Shown here: positions 8,774 to 17,292 of the stretch, in pieces
Layout: the number at the start of each line of letters is the position of its first letter
Position numbering within the stretch: the first letter of the stretch is position 1
Source of the DNA: Mesorhizobium sp. WSM3859
GTDB taxonomy: Bacteria > Pseudomonadota > Alphaproteobacteria > Rhizobiales > Rhizobiaceae
Reading direction: 5' to 3'
DNA length: 64,000 nt
Assembly: GCF_002295065.1 (NCBI RefSeq)
Contig: NZ_NSGG01000002.1
Location: 186,001 to 250,000 of the forward strand
Translations under genes and position numbers: made by a program
Notes under the pieces: model-generated
The model's input: only the letters and a program-made list of their open reading frames with translations
Databases searched by the model: none
Told to the model about the DNA's origin: nothing

Positions 8774-9097
8774 TTACTTCTTGGCGGCCGGCTTCTTCGC
8801 CGGAGCTGCCTTCTTCACGGCTGCCGGAGCCTTGGCCGCGGCGGCCTTCATCGGAGCCTTGGCGGCGGGCTTGGCTGCGGCCTTCGCTGCCGGCTTCTTG
8901 GCGGCGGGCTTTGCTGCTGCCTTGGCGGCGGGCTTGGCCGCTGCCTTCGCCGCCGGCTTCGCTGCTGCCTTGGCCGGAGCCTTGGCGGCTGCCTTCGGTG
9001 CTGCCTTCTTCACTGCTGCAGGTTTCGCGGCAGCCTTAGCTGCCGGCTTCTTTGCCGGCGCTTTCGCCGCCGGCGCCTTGGTTGTGGTCTTTGCCAT
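8774..9097 (-). CDS. Histone H1-like Ala/Lys/Pro-rich basic protein
   Basis: 107 residues composed almost only of A, K and P with repeats of the type KPAAKAAAKPAAK and no acidic residue. The composition resembles the C-terminal tail of histone H1 and bacterial H1-like proteins, which bind DNA non-specifically and affect nucleoid compaction. No folded domain is present, so the protein should be disordered. In-frame DNA repeats make the locus prone to length change. The 349-bp space upstream (9098-9446) has no gene but contains a perfect 8-bp-arm palindrome. Function is inferred from composition only. Confidence 0.8.
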   Translation of the reverse strand: MAKTTTKAPAAKAPAKKPAAKAAAKPAAVKKAAPKAAAKAPAKAAAKPAAKAAAKPAAKAAAKPAAKKPAAKAAAKPAAKAPMKAAAAKAPAAVKKAAPAKKPAAKK

Positions 9098-9349
9098 GCG
9101 ATGCCCCTTGCGTTTTGCCTAAGGTCGTGAGTGACCCGGCATGCTCATGCATATCTGACTCGCGACTGTCTAGCCAGCGAAGCAACACAATGATTTTCAG
9201 TTATTGAATTTTGGTTACACGAAGATGCATCTCATCGAAAAATTGTGAGCGAATCTTTCACTTTCGAAGTGACGGCCCGGCGCACAGATTTTCGCGCGGC
9301 TTCTATCACCCGATGATCCATCCATCCGCAGCATAACCTTATATCGTAA

Positions 9350-9368
9350 TGTGAGCAGAGTGCTCACA
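9350..9368. promoter_or_regulatory. Perfect palindrome, possible operator
   Basis: TGTGAGCA-GAG-TGCTCACA has eight-base arms, and the symmetry extends one further base on each side with one mismatch. It lies in the 349-bp gap between the H1-like gene and the DinB-like gene and is not followed by a T-tract on either strand, so an operator is more likely than a terminator. No regulator can be assigned. Confidence 0.45.
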
Positions 9369-9446
9369 ATAGAGAACGCGCTGCAGAACACCGGCTTCAT
9401 CTTGTCCAGCGAAAACATCTACAGATGAACCGACCGTGCGAGACGG

Positions 9447-10028
9447 TCAAAGCTTACGCGTTTGAAAGTGAGCTTCAAGCTCATATTCTGGCCCACCACC
9501 AATCCCGGTCGACTTGCGTTCGCCCCGCAGCCGGCGCGCCGGCTCGACCCGGTGCAGGTGCACGGCGTAGGTATCCCAGGGCGGCGAGGCCGCGATCCCG
9601 GCCAGCATGCGGCCGACCTCGCCGCGATGGTAACCGCCGTGCAGGACGACATGGGTCAGCATCTCCTGCCTCGTCATGCAGCCCTTGTCGCCGTCGGTGA
9701 AGGTGAAGGCGATCGGCTCGGCAAGTGCCTGCTCCGAAATAGTTTCGAGATAGTCGAGATACCAGCGATCGACCTCGGCCAGGGCGGCGCGCAGCGCGCG
9801 CGGCTCGGGTGTGTCCGGCGTATTGTCGCTCGCATAGCCGTGGGCCACGCCGCTCAGATGCGCGGCAAAAATCCGCGAAACGACATGGATGTGGTTCATC
9901 AGGCGGATGGCGGCGTGTCGCTCTCCGGCGCCGTGAGACGGATGCAATCCGGCAAGCGTCTCCACGAGCTCATCATTCGCCCAGGCCTGGTAGGCAAGCA
10001 GGCTCTTCAGCAAGGTCTTGGCACTCAT
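9447..10028 (-). CDS. DinB-family putative metal-dependent enzyme
   Basis: 193 residues, four-helix DinB/YfiT fold. The start MSAKTLLKSLLAYQAWANDEL is typical. The three metal-ligand histidines of the fold are present: NHIHVVSRIF (about 45-54), and LTHVVLHGGYHRGEVG (about 124-139) with the H-x3-H pattern. Members include thiol-dependent transferases (bacillithiol or mycothiol S-transferases), but most are uncharacterised. It is divergent from the TetR gene with 70 bp between starts, so that regulator may control it. Confidence 0.85.
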   Translation of the reverse strand: MSAKTLLKSLLAYQAWANDELVETLAGLHPSHGAGERHAAIRLMNHIHVVSRIFAAHLSGVAHGYASDNTPDTPEPRALRAALAEVDRWYLDYLETISEQALAEPIAFTFTDGDKGCMTRQEMLTHVVLHGGYHRGEVGRMLAGIAASPPWDTYAVHLHRVEPARRLRGERKSTGIGGGPEYELEAHFQTRKL

Positions 10029-10098
10029 CTATGCGGCCCATTTGCGTTGGTGAAATGAATGTGAGTATCCTCTTCATATTCTCGGGAGACGGGCCAGC

Positions 10099-10722
10099 AT
10101 GTCTACTCGCATTGCAAAGCCGGCCGCGCGCATGCGCAAGCAGCCGCGCCAGGCACGTTCGATCGCCACCGTCGAGTCAATCATCGAAGCCGGTGCTCAT
10201 GTTCTGAGCGAACTCGGCTGGGCCGGCTTCTCCACCAACAAGGTGGCTGAGGCCGCGGGCGTCAGCATCGGCTCGCTCTATCAATATTTTCCCGACAAGC
10301 TTGCTCTGGTCGAGGCAATCCGGCGCCGTCACTTCGATCATGTGCTGTCGGTGATCAGCCAAGCGGCGGCTGACCAGAAGCCGCTGAGGCAGTTCGCGCG
10401 CGAGCTGGTGCGCGGCATGATCGGCGCACACTCGATCCATCCGACGCTGCACCAGGTGCTGCTCGACGAGGCCCCCGGCGACCGCGGCTCGCGCGCCGCG
10501 CACGCCTCGTTCCAGGCGCGCTATCTCGAACATTACGCGACGGCCGTCGCGCAGTACCGCAAGCGCCGCAAGGATACCGAGACGATGGCGCGCGTGCTCT
10601 CCTCGGCGGTCGAGGGCGTGATACACAACGCGGCGCGCCGCAACATGCTGGAAGCGCCGGAATTGCAGAAGCAGCTCGTCGAGCTGATCGCGGCCTATCT
10701 GTCAGGTAGCCGGGCTACTTGA
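10099..10722 (+). CDS. TetR/AcrR family transcriptional regulator
   Basis: 207 residues. An N-terminal basic arm (RKQPRQARSIATVESII) leads into the TetR helix-turn-helix FSTNKVAEAAGVSIGSLYQYFPDKLALVEAI (about 45-75), followed by a helical ligand domain. GGGAGA lies ahead of the ATG at 10099. It is divergent from the DinB-like gene, its most likely target. The ligand is unknown. Confidence 0.9.
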   Translation: MSTRIAKPAARMRKQPRQARSIATVESIIEAGAHVLSELGWAGFSTNKVAEAAGVSIGSLYQYFPDKLALVEAIRRRHFDHVLSVISQAAADQKPLRQFARELVRGMIGAHSIHPTLHQVLLDEAPGDRGSRAAHASFQARYLEHYATAVAQYRKRRKDTETMARVLSSAVEGVIHNAARRNMLEAPELQKQLVELIAAYLSGSRAT

Positions 10723-10927
10723 CCTGTCAGGTCGCCGGGCTACCTGACCTTTCGGGCGCCAAGGCAGCCTGAGACAGCGACGGTGGACGAGGCTGGCTCC
10801 GGCTCGCGTACCGCCACGCCACTTCGCCCGGTCGCCGGCACTGCAAACTAATTTCGTATCGCCTGTCGATTCCGCCGATCCCCGTTCGTCGTATCATCGC
10901 AACCAACCAACGAAGGACAACATTCCG

Positions 10928-11332
10928 ATGCGTTTCATGATGCTGATGATCCCCGGCGGCTACGCGACCGCGGCTCCCGAGGTCAGGCCCGAGGCGGAAG
11001 CCGTGGCGACGATGATGAAATACAATGAAGAGCTGAAGCGGGCCGGCGTCCTGCTCGCGCTCGACGGGCTGCATCCGCCGTCCTCGGGCGCACGGGTCTC
11101 CTTCAAGGGGGGCAAGCCGACGGTGACCGACGGCCCGTTCGCCGAGGTCAAGGAAGTGCTTGGCGGCTACTGGGTGATCGACGTGCGCTCGCCCGAGGAA
11201 GCCGTCGAATGGGCGCGGCGCTGTCCGGCCGGAGAGAACGACGTCATCGAGGTCCGGCGCGTTTTTGAGATGACCGATTTTCCCGAGGACGTCCAGAAGG
11301 TCGTCGACGGATTCGACGAGCTGAAGGGTTGA
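10928..11332 (+). CDS. YciI-like DGPF-domain protein
   Basis: 134 residues of the YCII-related (DGPF) family. The family-naming motif appears as VTDGPFAEVKEVLGGYWVIDV (about 57-77). The first residues MRFMMLMIPGGY are also typical. These proteins are commonly encoded next to ECF sigma factors of the ECF42 group. Here the stop codon overlaps the TTG start of such a sigma factor. The biochemical role is unknown; a dimeric alpha/beta fold with an enzyme-like pocket is the family norm. Confidence 0.9.
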   Translation: MRFMMLMIPGGYATAAPEVRPEAEAVATMMKYNEELKRAGVLLALDGLHPPSSGARVSFKGGKPTVTDGPFAEVKEVLGGYWVIDVRSPEEAVEWARRCPAGENDVIEVRRVFEMTDFPEDVQKVVDGFDELKG

Positions 11333-12588
11333 ACGCCACGGCGGCGATCGAAGCGGTCTGGCGGATAGAACAACCAAAGCTAGCCGCCAGGCTCACCCGC
11401 TATTTGCGCGATGTCGGGCTGGCCGAAGAGGTGGTGCAGGAAGCTTTCGTGCTGGCGCTGGAACGCTGGCCCGGGGAAGGCATTCCACACAATCCGGCCG
11501 CCTGGCTGACCCGGACCGCCACCAACCGGGCGCTCGACCGGCTGCGCCGAACCGTGCTGATCGACGGCAAGCATCGCCAGCTAGCCGTCGACCTCGCCGA
11601 ACTGGAGCGCGAGATGCCCGACATCGAGGCGGCGCTGGACGAGGACATAGACGACGATCTGTTGCGGCTGATCTTCACCGCCTGCCATCCGGTGCTGCCG
11701 GCCGAACAGCGCGCGGCGCTTGCGCTCAGGATGCTGGGAGGGCTATCTACGCCTCAGATCGCGCGCGCCTTCCTGGCGCCGGAGGCGACCGTCGCCCAGC
11801 GCATCGTGCGTGCCAAAAGAACGCTGCGCGAAGCCGGCATCGCCTTCGAGACGCCGCGCGGGCAGGAACGGCGCGAGCGCCTCGGCGCCGTGCTGGAAGT
11901 GATCTACCTGATCTTCAACGAAGGCTATGTCGCTTCCGCCGGACCGGACTGGCTGCGCACGGATCTCTGCGGCGAGGCCATGTGCCTCGGCCGCCTGCTG
12001 GCGGCGCTGATGCCTGAGCAGCCCGAGGTGATCGCACTGCTTTCCCTGATGGAGCTCAGCGCCTCGCGCTTTGGCGCCCGCATCGACGCAGCGGGCAACC
12101 CTGTCCTTCTGCTCGACCAGGACCGCAGCCGCTGGGACTGGTCGCTGATCCGGCGCGGCCTCGATGGGCTGAACCGCGCGATGGCGCTGACGCCGACACC
12201 TGGCCCCTATCAGCTGCAAGCGATGATCGCCGCCTGCCATGCGCGCGCCGTGAGCGCCGCCGACACCGACTGGATCGCCATCGCCGCATACTACCAGGCG
12301 CTTGCGCTTGCAGCGCCCTCGCCCATCGTCGAGGTCCACCGGGCGGTCGCTGCCGGCATGGCGTTCGGACCGGCGCAAGGGCTGGCGATCGCCGACGCGC
12401 TGCGCGACGAACCTCGGCTCAAGGATATGCATCTGTTGCCCACGGTGCGCGGCGACCTTCTGGCGAAGCTCGGACGGATGGACGAGGCCCGCGCCGAATT
12501 CCGCCGCGCCGCCGGGCTGACCGGCAATGAGCGGGAACGGGCGCTGTTGCTTGCGCGGGCTGGTGGTGGAGAAGCCAATCCAGGATAG
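11329..12588 (+). CDS. ECF42-type RNA polymerase sigma factor
   Basis: 419 residues from a TTG start overlapping the upstream stop (TTGA). Region 2 lies at about 10-80 (ARLTRYLRDVGLAEEVVQEAFVLALERWP). Region 4 is at about 120-165 (LPAEQRAALALRMLGGLSTPQIARAFL). A long C-terminal domain of about 230 residues with helical, TPR-like composition follows (IAAYYQALALAAPSPIVEVHRAVA). This length and the preceding DGPF protein match the ECF42 group, in which the C-terminal extension replaces an anti-sigma factor in control. Confidence 0.92.
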   Translation: MNATAAIEAVWRIEQPKLAARLTRYLRDVGLAEEVVQEAFVLALERWPGEGIPHNPAAWLTRTATNRALDRLRRTVLIDGKHRQLAVDLAELEREMPDIEAALDEDIDDDLLRLIFTACHPVLPAEQRAALALRMLGGLSTPQIARAFLAPEATVAQRIVRAKRTLREAGIAFETPRGQERRERLGAVLEVIYLIFNEGYVASAGPDWLRTDLCGEAMCLGRLLAALMPEQPEVIALLSLMELSASRFGARIDAAGNPVLLLDQDRSRWDWSLIRRGLDGLNRAMALTPTPGPYQLQAMIAACHARAVSAADTDWIAIAAYYQALALAAPSPIVEVHRAVAAGMAFGPAQGLAIADALRDEPRLKDMHLLPTVRGDLLAKLGRMDEARAEFRRAAGLTGNERERALLLARAGGGEANPG

Positions 12589-12645
12589 GCCGGCGAGACA
12601 GCGCCTACCTCAGCTGTCCATCAGTTGCCATTGAACCGGCGTCTC

Positions 12646-13260
12646 TCAGCGCGTGGCGACCACGGCCACGCCGGCGCCGATCATCACGCCACCGGCGGCG
12701 CGGTTCACGCGGCGCACGATCGCTGATGTGCGCAAGAGGCCGCGGGCTCGGCCGGCGAGCAGGACATGTCCACCGATGACCACGGCCTCGACGAGCAGGA
12801 TCACCGTCGCCAACACGCCAAGATCGCTTGTGTTGAGCGACGCTCCCACCACGTTGGGCAGCAGCGCGACATAGAACAGCGGCATCTTCGGATTGCCGAG
12901 GTTGAGCGCGATGCCGGTGGCGAAGGTCGCCAGCAAGCCGGACCGGTTCGATACCGGCTGCGATGCCGGGACCACGGGGACGGCGGTCCACAACCTGATG
13001 CCCATCCAGATCAGATAGGCCGCGCCGCCATAGCGAAGCACGGTCATGACGACCGCCATCTTGGCGGCGACGATCGACAGCCCGAAGGTCGCGAGCACCA
13101 GAAAGATCAGGATGCCGACCACCGTCCCGGCTCCATAGGCGATGCCCGACGCAGCACCGCTGGAGATCGTGCGGGCGACGATCGTCATATTGTCCGGGCC
13201 GGGGCTGGCGGCAAACACGAAGAATGCGGCCGCAAAGGCAAGCAGCGTCGTAATATCCAT
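12646..13260 (-). CDS. LysE family amino-acid/metabolite exporter
   Basis: 204 residues from the ATG at 13260 (MDITTLLAFAAAFFVFAASPGPDN). The ASPGPD signature near residue 20 and six hydrophobic segments identify the LysE/RhtB superfamily. ALNLGNPKMPLFYVALLP in the middle is the second conserved loop (normally NPK). It begins 16 bases after a secreted protein gene, likely in one transcript. The substrate cannot be predicted from sequence. Confidence 0.9.
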   Translation of the reverse strand: MDITTLLAFAAAFFVFAASPGPDNMTIVARTISSGAASGIAYGAGTVVGILIFLVLATFGLSIVAAKMAVVMTVLRYGGAAYLIWMGIRLWTAVPVVPASQPVSNRSGLLATFATGIALNLGNPKMPLFYVALLPNVVGASLNTSDLGVLATVILLVEAVVIGGHVLLAGRARGLLRTSAIVRRVNRAAGGVMIGAGVAVVATR

Positions 13261-13276
13261 GCCCGTCAGCGGCGCC

Positions 13277-13729
13277 TCAGCGCAGCACGCGGCAGCGGCC
13301 GTTATAGACCAGCCAGCGGTCGAAGCCGGAGACGCAGAACTCGACATTGTCGCCGATCGAGGCAAAGCCCTGGCCTTCCTCGATCAGGTAGAAGATCGAT
13401 CGATCGCGACCGTCCGAAAGGTTGACCGTAGCGCGGCAATAGTGGCGGCCGATCGGCCATTCGTCGCTCGCCGGCTCGTAGCGATGCTGGCGGATGTCGC
13501 GGAAATCGGTGATCGCGACATCCGGCAGATGCGGCACGTGATGCACCTGATAGGAGAAGCGGTCGGTGATCCTGCTCAGCACCCAGCTTTCGCCGCAGAC
13601 GCTGCCGTCGTCGCCAGTGTAGACGGAAAGGTCGGCGGCCTGCGCCGCCTGGGTGAAGCCCAGCGGAGCGGCGAAGGGAGTGGACAGCGCAACCAGCGCG
13701 GCAAGAGCGGAATGGGCGAAGCGAGTCAT
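13277..13729 (-). CDS. Secreted cysteine-containing protein of unknown function
   Basis: 150 residues with a signal peptide ending AAQAA-DLS. The mature region has four cysteines (SVCGESW, HYCRAT, EFCVSG, GRCRVL), which suggests two disulfides in the periplasm, and several aromatic pairs. I do not recognise the family. It lies directly upstream of the LysE-type exporter gene in the same direction. Confidence 0.7.
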   Translation of the reverse strand: MTRFAHSALAALVALSTPFAAPLGFTQAAQAADLSVYTGDDGSVCGESWVLSRITDRFSYQVHHVPHLPDVAITDFRDIRQHRYEPASDEWPIGRHYCRATVNLSDGRDRSIFYLIEEGQGFASIGDNVEFCVSGFDRWLVYNGRCRVLR

Positions 13730-13840
13730 GACAGCCTCTCAGGGTCGGTTGTACACACTGTGCGGATTCGCTTGGCGGCGGTCAAGCGGGTGGCGAAACA
13801 ATGGTTTCCGCAAAGCTTCGTTCCGGAAGTCGGCGGCAAA

Positions 13841-14203
13841 TCAGACCGTGCCGGCAAGCAGCAGGCCGCCGATGACGGCAATGTTGATCAGGAACGCGTT
13901 GCGCAGCACCTGGCGCTCCGGCTCGGCGCTCGCCCAGAAGCGCAGCAGCATGAGGTTCGTCGCCAGGGTGAAGAGGACCAGCGCGACGGCGGCGAAGGGC
14001 CGGGCCATGCCAACGGCAAGCAGGAAACCCGCGATGATCTCGACCGCCGAACCGGCGGCCAGCATGAGCGCCGGAGCCGGAATTTTCTGCGCGGCCAGAT
14101 AGTCGCGCATCGCCCCGAATTTGAGGAAATGCTCGATGCCCGCGAAGACGAACACGCCGCCGATGAGGAGAGCGCCGAGCGCTTGAATAGTCTGCACAGG
14201 CAT
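13841..14203 (-). CDS. DoxX family membrane protein
   Basis: 120 residues from the ATG at 14203 (MPVQTIQALG). Four hydrophobic helices have the DoxX pattern: GGVFVFAGIEHFLKFG (about 13-28), a second helix with AAGSAVEIIAGFLLAVG, and AVALVLFTLATNLMLLRFW. Family members sit in the inner membrane and have been linked to quinone/thiol redox systems, but most are uncharacterised. It follows a VOC-family gene by 34 bases. Confidence 0.82.
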   Translation of the reverse strand: MPVQTIQALGALLIGGVFVFAGIEHFLKFGAMRDYLAAQKIPAPALMLAAGSAVEIIAGFLLAVGMARPFAAVALVLFTLATNLMLLRFWASAEPERQVLRNAFLINIAVIGGLLLAGTV

Positions 14204-14237
14204 GGCGGCCCTCTCTCGACGACTTGTGTGGCTCCGT

Positions 14238-14660
14238 TCAGTCCTCGGGGACGAAGGCCGGATTGTAGACGACCTCCCACAGGTGATCGTCGGGATCCTG
14301 GAAGTAGCCGGCATAGCCGCCCCAGAAGGTTTTCTGCGCCGGCTTGACCACGCGCGCGCCAGCCTTGACGGCCTGCGTCATCACCGCGTCGACCTCGGCC
14401 TCGCTGCCGACATTGTGGCCGATGGTCAATTCGGTCGGGCTGCGGCCGCTTTGCGGCACCGTGGCATCCCAGGCGATGCTGGCGCGCTCGTAGATGGCGA
14501 ATTTCAGGCCGCCGGCGAGGTCGAAGAAGGCGACGGCGCCATGCTCGAATTCGCGGCCGATGATGCCTTCGGTCGGCAGGCCGAGGCCGTCGCGATAGAA
14601 TTTGAGCGACGCTTCCAGATCGTCGACGCCGAGCGTCAATACGGTGATGCGAGCTTTCAT
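14238..14660 (-). CDS. VOC (glyoxalase/bleomycin resistance) family protein
   Basis: 140 residues in two beta-alpha-beta3 repeats. The first is ITVLTLGVDDLEASLKFYRDGLGLPTEG, and the second ends GYFQDPDDHLWEVVYNP, with the glutamate in the usual metal-ligand position. FWGGYAGYF is typical of the subfamily often annotated as glyoxalase. An alternative start three codons upstream (14669) is possible. It is divergent from an AraC-type regulator and upstream of doxX. Confidence 0.88.
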   Translation of the reverse strand: MKARITVLTLGVDDLEASLKFYRDGLGLPTEGIIGREFEHGAVAFFDLAGGLKFAIYERASIAWDATVPQSGRSPTELTIGHNVGSEAEVDAVMTQAVKAGARVVKPAQKTFWGGYAGYFQDPDDHLWEVVYNPAFVPED

Positions 14661-14755
14661 TTCTCTCACTCCTTTCTATATTCGTGACCACGGTCGCAAA
14701 CGGATGCGGTCTGATGCGAGCGCATGAAGCACCGTGAGGTTCCATCCGTTTTGTC

Positions 14756-15598
14756 ATGGATGACGTGGCCGGCCTTGAAGATTTCGGCCAAAATGACCGT
14801 CGCACCGATCCGGCAACCCTGCTGGAGCAGATCGGAGAAGAGATGGAACCGGTCCTGGCACAGACAACCGGCTTCTTTCGGGAGCGGCCCGCCGCCGGCG
14901 GGCTGGCCGATGCGTTCTCCGCTGTCTGGGTCCATCGCATGGACGAACGCGGCGTTCCGCCCATCGTCGTCACGCCGGACGCGACGATCGATCTGCAATG
15001 GATCGACGGCCGCTTCCGCGTGGCTGGGCCGGACAAGGAGCCACAGATCGAGACACCTGCCGCGGGCGCGGTGATCGTCGGCTTCCGCTTCCGGCCGGGC
15101 GCGGCCGCGGGATGGCTCGGCGTGCCGGCCGGCGAAATCGTCGGCGGGCGGCTTGATCTCGGCGAATTGTGGGGCACACGCAGCCGCGAGCTTTCAGACC
15201 GTATCGGAGCGACGTCCAACCTCGCCGATCTGGTTCGGCGCCTGGAAGAGACGATTGGCGCGCACACGGAAGGACGCGCTGCGCTCGACCGGCAGATGGG
15301 CCGGGCCTTCGACGTCATCGACGAAGGTTTCCCACCAGAAACGCCACTGGTTCCGTTCCTGCAACGCCAGTTGCATATGAGCGAGCGGACGCTGCGCCGG
15401 CGTTTCGAGGACGCTTTCGGCTATGGCCCGAAGACGCTCGACCGCATCCTGCGCTTCCGCCGGTTCCGGCGCCTGCAACGACAAACGGCCGATACCTCGA
15501 CCGCGCTGCTCGCCATCGAGGCCGGCTATGCCGACCAAGCGCATCTGATCCGTGAAAGCCGGCGGCTGACCGGCGTGACGCCCTCCGCGCTGGCGTAG
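14756..15598 (+). CDS. AraC family regulator with DUF6597-type N-terminus
   Basis: 280 residues. The N-terminal half has the DUF6597-like pattern VTPDATIDLQWIDGRF and AVIVGFRFRPGAAAGWLGVPAGEI (about 70-125). The C-terminal AraC DNA-binding domain is at about 195-280: MSERTLRRRFEDAFGYGPKTLDRILRFRRF, and AIEAGYADQAHLIRESRRLTGVTPSAL for the second helix-turn-helix. Its start is about 95 bp from the divergent VOC gene, its probable target. Confidence 0.88.
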   Translation: MDDVAGLEDFGQNDRRTDPATLLEQIGEEMEPVLAQTTGFFRERPAAGGLADAFSAVWVHRMDERGVPPIVVTPDATIDLQWIDGRFRVAGPDKEPQIETPAAGAVIVGFRFRPGAAAGWLGVPAGEIVGGRLDLGELWGTRSRELSDRIGATSNLADLVRRLEETIGAHTEGRAALDRQMGRAFDVIDEGFPPETPLVPFLQRQLHMSERTLRRRFEDAFGYGPKTLDRILRFRRFRRLQRQTADTSTALLAIEAGYADQAHLIRESRRLTGVTPSALA

Positions 15599-15613
15599 GG
15601 AAACGCAGGCACC

Positions 15614-16462
15614 TTACTCGCCGGCCAGCCAATCGGAGGTCCAGCGCGACGGCTGCCGGACGGCGAGCACCTTGTGCAGGGCGGGCAACAGGACCTTCAA
15701 TTCGCCTTCCAGCGTATAGGGCGGATTGACCACCACCAGCCCGCTGCCGTCGAGGCTGGGCTCGTCCGAGCCGGGCCGAATCTCGAAGGCAATGTCGAGC
15801 AGCTTTGGAATGCCGGTCTCCTTCAGCGCCGCGCGGAAGGCTGTGACCGCCCTGCGATCCTTGATTGGATACCAGAGCGCATAGATGCCGCCCGGCCAGC
15901 GCCGGTGCGCCTTGCGCAGGCCATCGACCAGACGGGAGAACTCGCCTTCCTCCTCGAAGGGCGGATCGATGAGGACCAAGCCGCGCTTTTCCTTCGGCGG
16001 CAGTTGCGCGCCCAGCGCCAGCCAGCCGTCGAGCTCGATCACCCTTGTCTGGAAATCGCCGGCGAAAACCGATTTGAGCCGCACGGCATCCTGCGGGTGC
16101 AGCTCGACCGCCGTCAGGCGGTCCTGGTTGCGCAGGAGATGGCGAACGATCAGCGGCGAGCCGGGATAGTGCTTGAGGCCGCCGTCGGGATTTTGCGCTC
16201 GAACCGCTTCCAGATAGGGCTGAAGCAGCGCCGCCGCCTGCGGCTCGAGCGTCGCCTCGGCCAGCCGGCCGATGCCGCCCTGCCACTCGCCGGTCTTGCC
16301 GGCCTCGACCGAGGCAAGATCATAGCGGCCAATGCCGGCATGGGTGTCGATGACGCGAAAGGCCTTGTCCTTCTGCTTGAGGTACTCGACGAGGAGCGCG
16401 AGCACGGCATGCTTGACGACATCGGCGAAATTGCCGGCGTGGTAGGCGTGGCGATAATTCAT
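15614..16462 (-). CDS. rlmJ: 23S rRNA (adenine(2030)-N6)-methyltransferase
   Basis: 282 residues. RlmJ methylates A2030 of 23S rRNA using S-adenosylmethionine. The start MNYRHAYHAGNFADVVKH is diagnostic. The SAM region is VIDTHAGIGRYDL (about 37-49), and the catalytic N6-methyltransferase motif is IDPPFEE (about 164-170). It is transcribed alone. Confidence 0.95.
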   Translation of the reverse strand: MNYRHAYHAGNFADVVKHAVLALLVEYLKQKDKAFRVIDTHAGIGRYDLASVEAGKTGEWQGGIGRLAEATLEPQAAALLQPYLEAVRAQNPDGGLKHYPGSPLIVRHLLRNQDRLTAVELHPQDAVRLKSVFAGDFQTRVIELDGWLALGAQLPPKEKRGLVLIDPPFEEEGEFSRLVDGLRKAHRRWPGGIYALWYPIKDRRAVTAFRAALKETGIPKLLDIAFEIRPGSDEPSLDGSGLVVVNPPYTLEGELKVLLPALHKVLAVRQPSRWTSDWLAGE

Positions 16463-16479
16463 GCCGGACTCACTCTAGA

Positions 16480-16530
16480 GAGCATGATGTCGTCCGAAAA
16501 CCGCTTCACACTTTTCCGCATCATGCTCGT
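16480..16530. repeat. GAGCATGATG-type palindromic mosaic repeat
   Basis: AGCATGATG (16481-16489) and CATCATGCT (16519-16527) form perfect nine-base arms around CGTCCGAAAACCGC. Related elements occur at 28387-28445 and 48885-48933. The stop codon of the next minus-strand gene (16521-16523) lies inside the repeat, so the insertion has reset the end of that reading frame. Confidence 0.8.
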
Positions 16531-17150
16531 GGCGAACCGTTGCGGCCCCAGCGCGGCGGTGGCGGCTGCGAATTGGGATTCTGCGGATGGCCTCCGCCAC
16601 CGCGGCCAAAAGCCAGCGACAGCACCAGTCCGGCAAGGCCGACGCCCATCAGCGTATAGCCGGCCGGCTCGGCGCGTTCGTCGATCGAGCCGGTACCGGC
16701 GCGCAGGATGAGATCGACCGCGCGCATGTCGATGCCCTCGGCATCGCCCGGGCCGACGGTGAAGACGTAAGGACCGGGCGTGATCCTGTCGATGACGCCG
16801 GCCTCGTCGCGAAAGATCTTGTCGGGCAGTTGCGGGCTGACCTGGCGCGGATTGTCGGTGTGATTGAAGGAGAGCGTCGAGGCCAGCGCCGTGCGGCCGC
16901 CGCTCGCCGCGGTCAGCGTCAGCACCGTGCGCTGCTGGCCGGCGATGCGCTCTGCCCGCGCGGTCAAGTCGACCAGCACCCGCACCGGCGCATCGCTTGC
17001 GGCAAGCTGCACGGTGGCCGGCCGGAAGCGGCCGCCCTCATAAACGCGGTAAGTGCCGATGGCGTGGCCGGAAAAATTGCTCATCGCCCAGGGATAGAAG
17101 ATGCCGATGGCGGCGCCGGCGATGAGGAGAAGGACAAAGAGGAAGCGCAT
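16521..17150 (-). CDS. Predicted membrane protein, unknown function
   Basis: 209 residues with an N-terminal hydrophobic helix (FLFVLLLIAGAAIGIFYPW), a periplasmic beta-rich middle of about 130 residues, a second membrane helix (GYTLMGVGLAGLVLSLAFG) and a Gly/Pro/Asn-rich cytoplasmic tail. I do not recognise a named family. The last two codons and stop come from a palindromic repeat, so the C-terminus is probably not ancestral. Confidence 0.7.
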   Translation of the reverse strand: MRFLFVLLLIAGAAIGIFYPWAMSNFSGHAIGTYRVYEGGRFRPATVQLAASDAPVRVLVDLTARAERIAGQQRTVLTLTAASGGRTALASTLSFNHTDNPRQVSPQLPDKIFRDEAGVIDRITPGPYVFTVGPGDAEGIDMRAVDLILRAGTGSIDERAEPAGYTLMGVGLAGLVLSLAFGRGGGGHPQNPNSQPPPPRWGRNGSPRA

Positions 17151-17197
17151 TCAAACCCTTGGCTGGTTTCTTCGGTCGGCAGCCATTCTTATTAAAG

Positions 17198-17291
17198 CGT
17201 TTCACCGTTTCGCGGAAACGGCAAACCGCTCTATCTCCTTGTTTTAACGCAATTCCGGACGGAAAACCGCTCACACTTTTCCTGGAATTGC
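17198..17291. repeat. Mosaic palindromic element (GCGTTTCAC / AATTCCGGACGG type)
   Basis: The element contains GCGTTTCACCGTTTCGCGGA and, after a spacer, GCAATTCCGGACGGAAAACC closing with GGAATTGC. The first two blocks recur in the same order at 28263-28330, which supports a dispersed family. It lies between the membrane protein gene and the end of the TetR gene. Confidence 0.7.
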
Positions 17292-17292
17292 C

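Noticed and set aside
9241..9256. Lac-operator-like sequence AATTGTGAGCGAAT
   Set aside because: Only one half matches, and there is no LacI-type gene or sugar operon nearby. Chance is the simplest explanation.
9215..9418. 67-residue minus-strand frame in the 349-bp spacer
   Set aside because: No ribosome-binding sequence and no domain, and it overlaps the palindrome at 9350.
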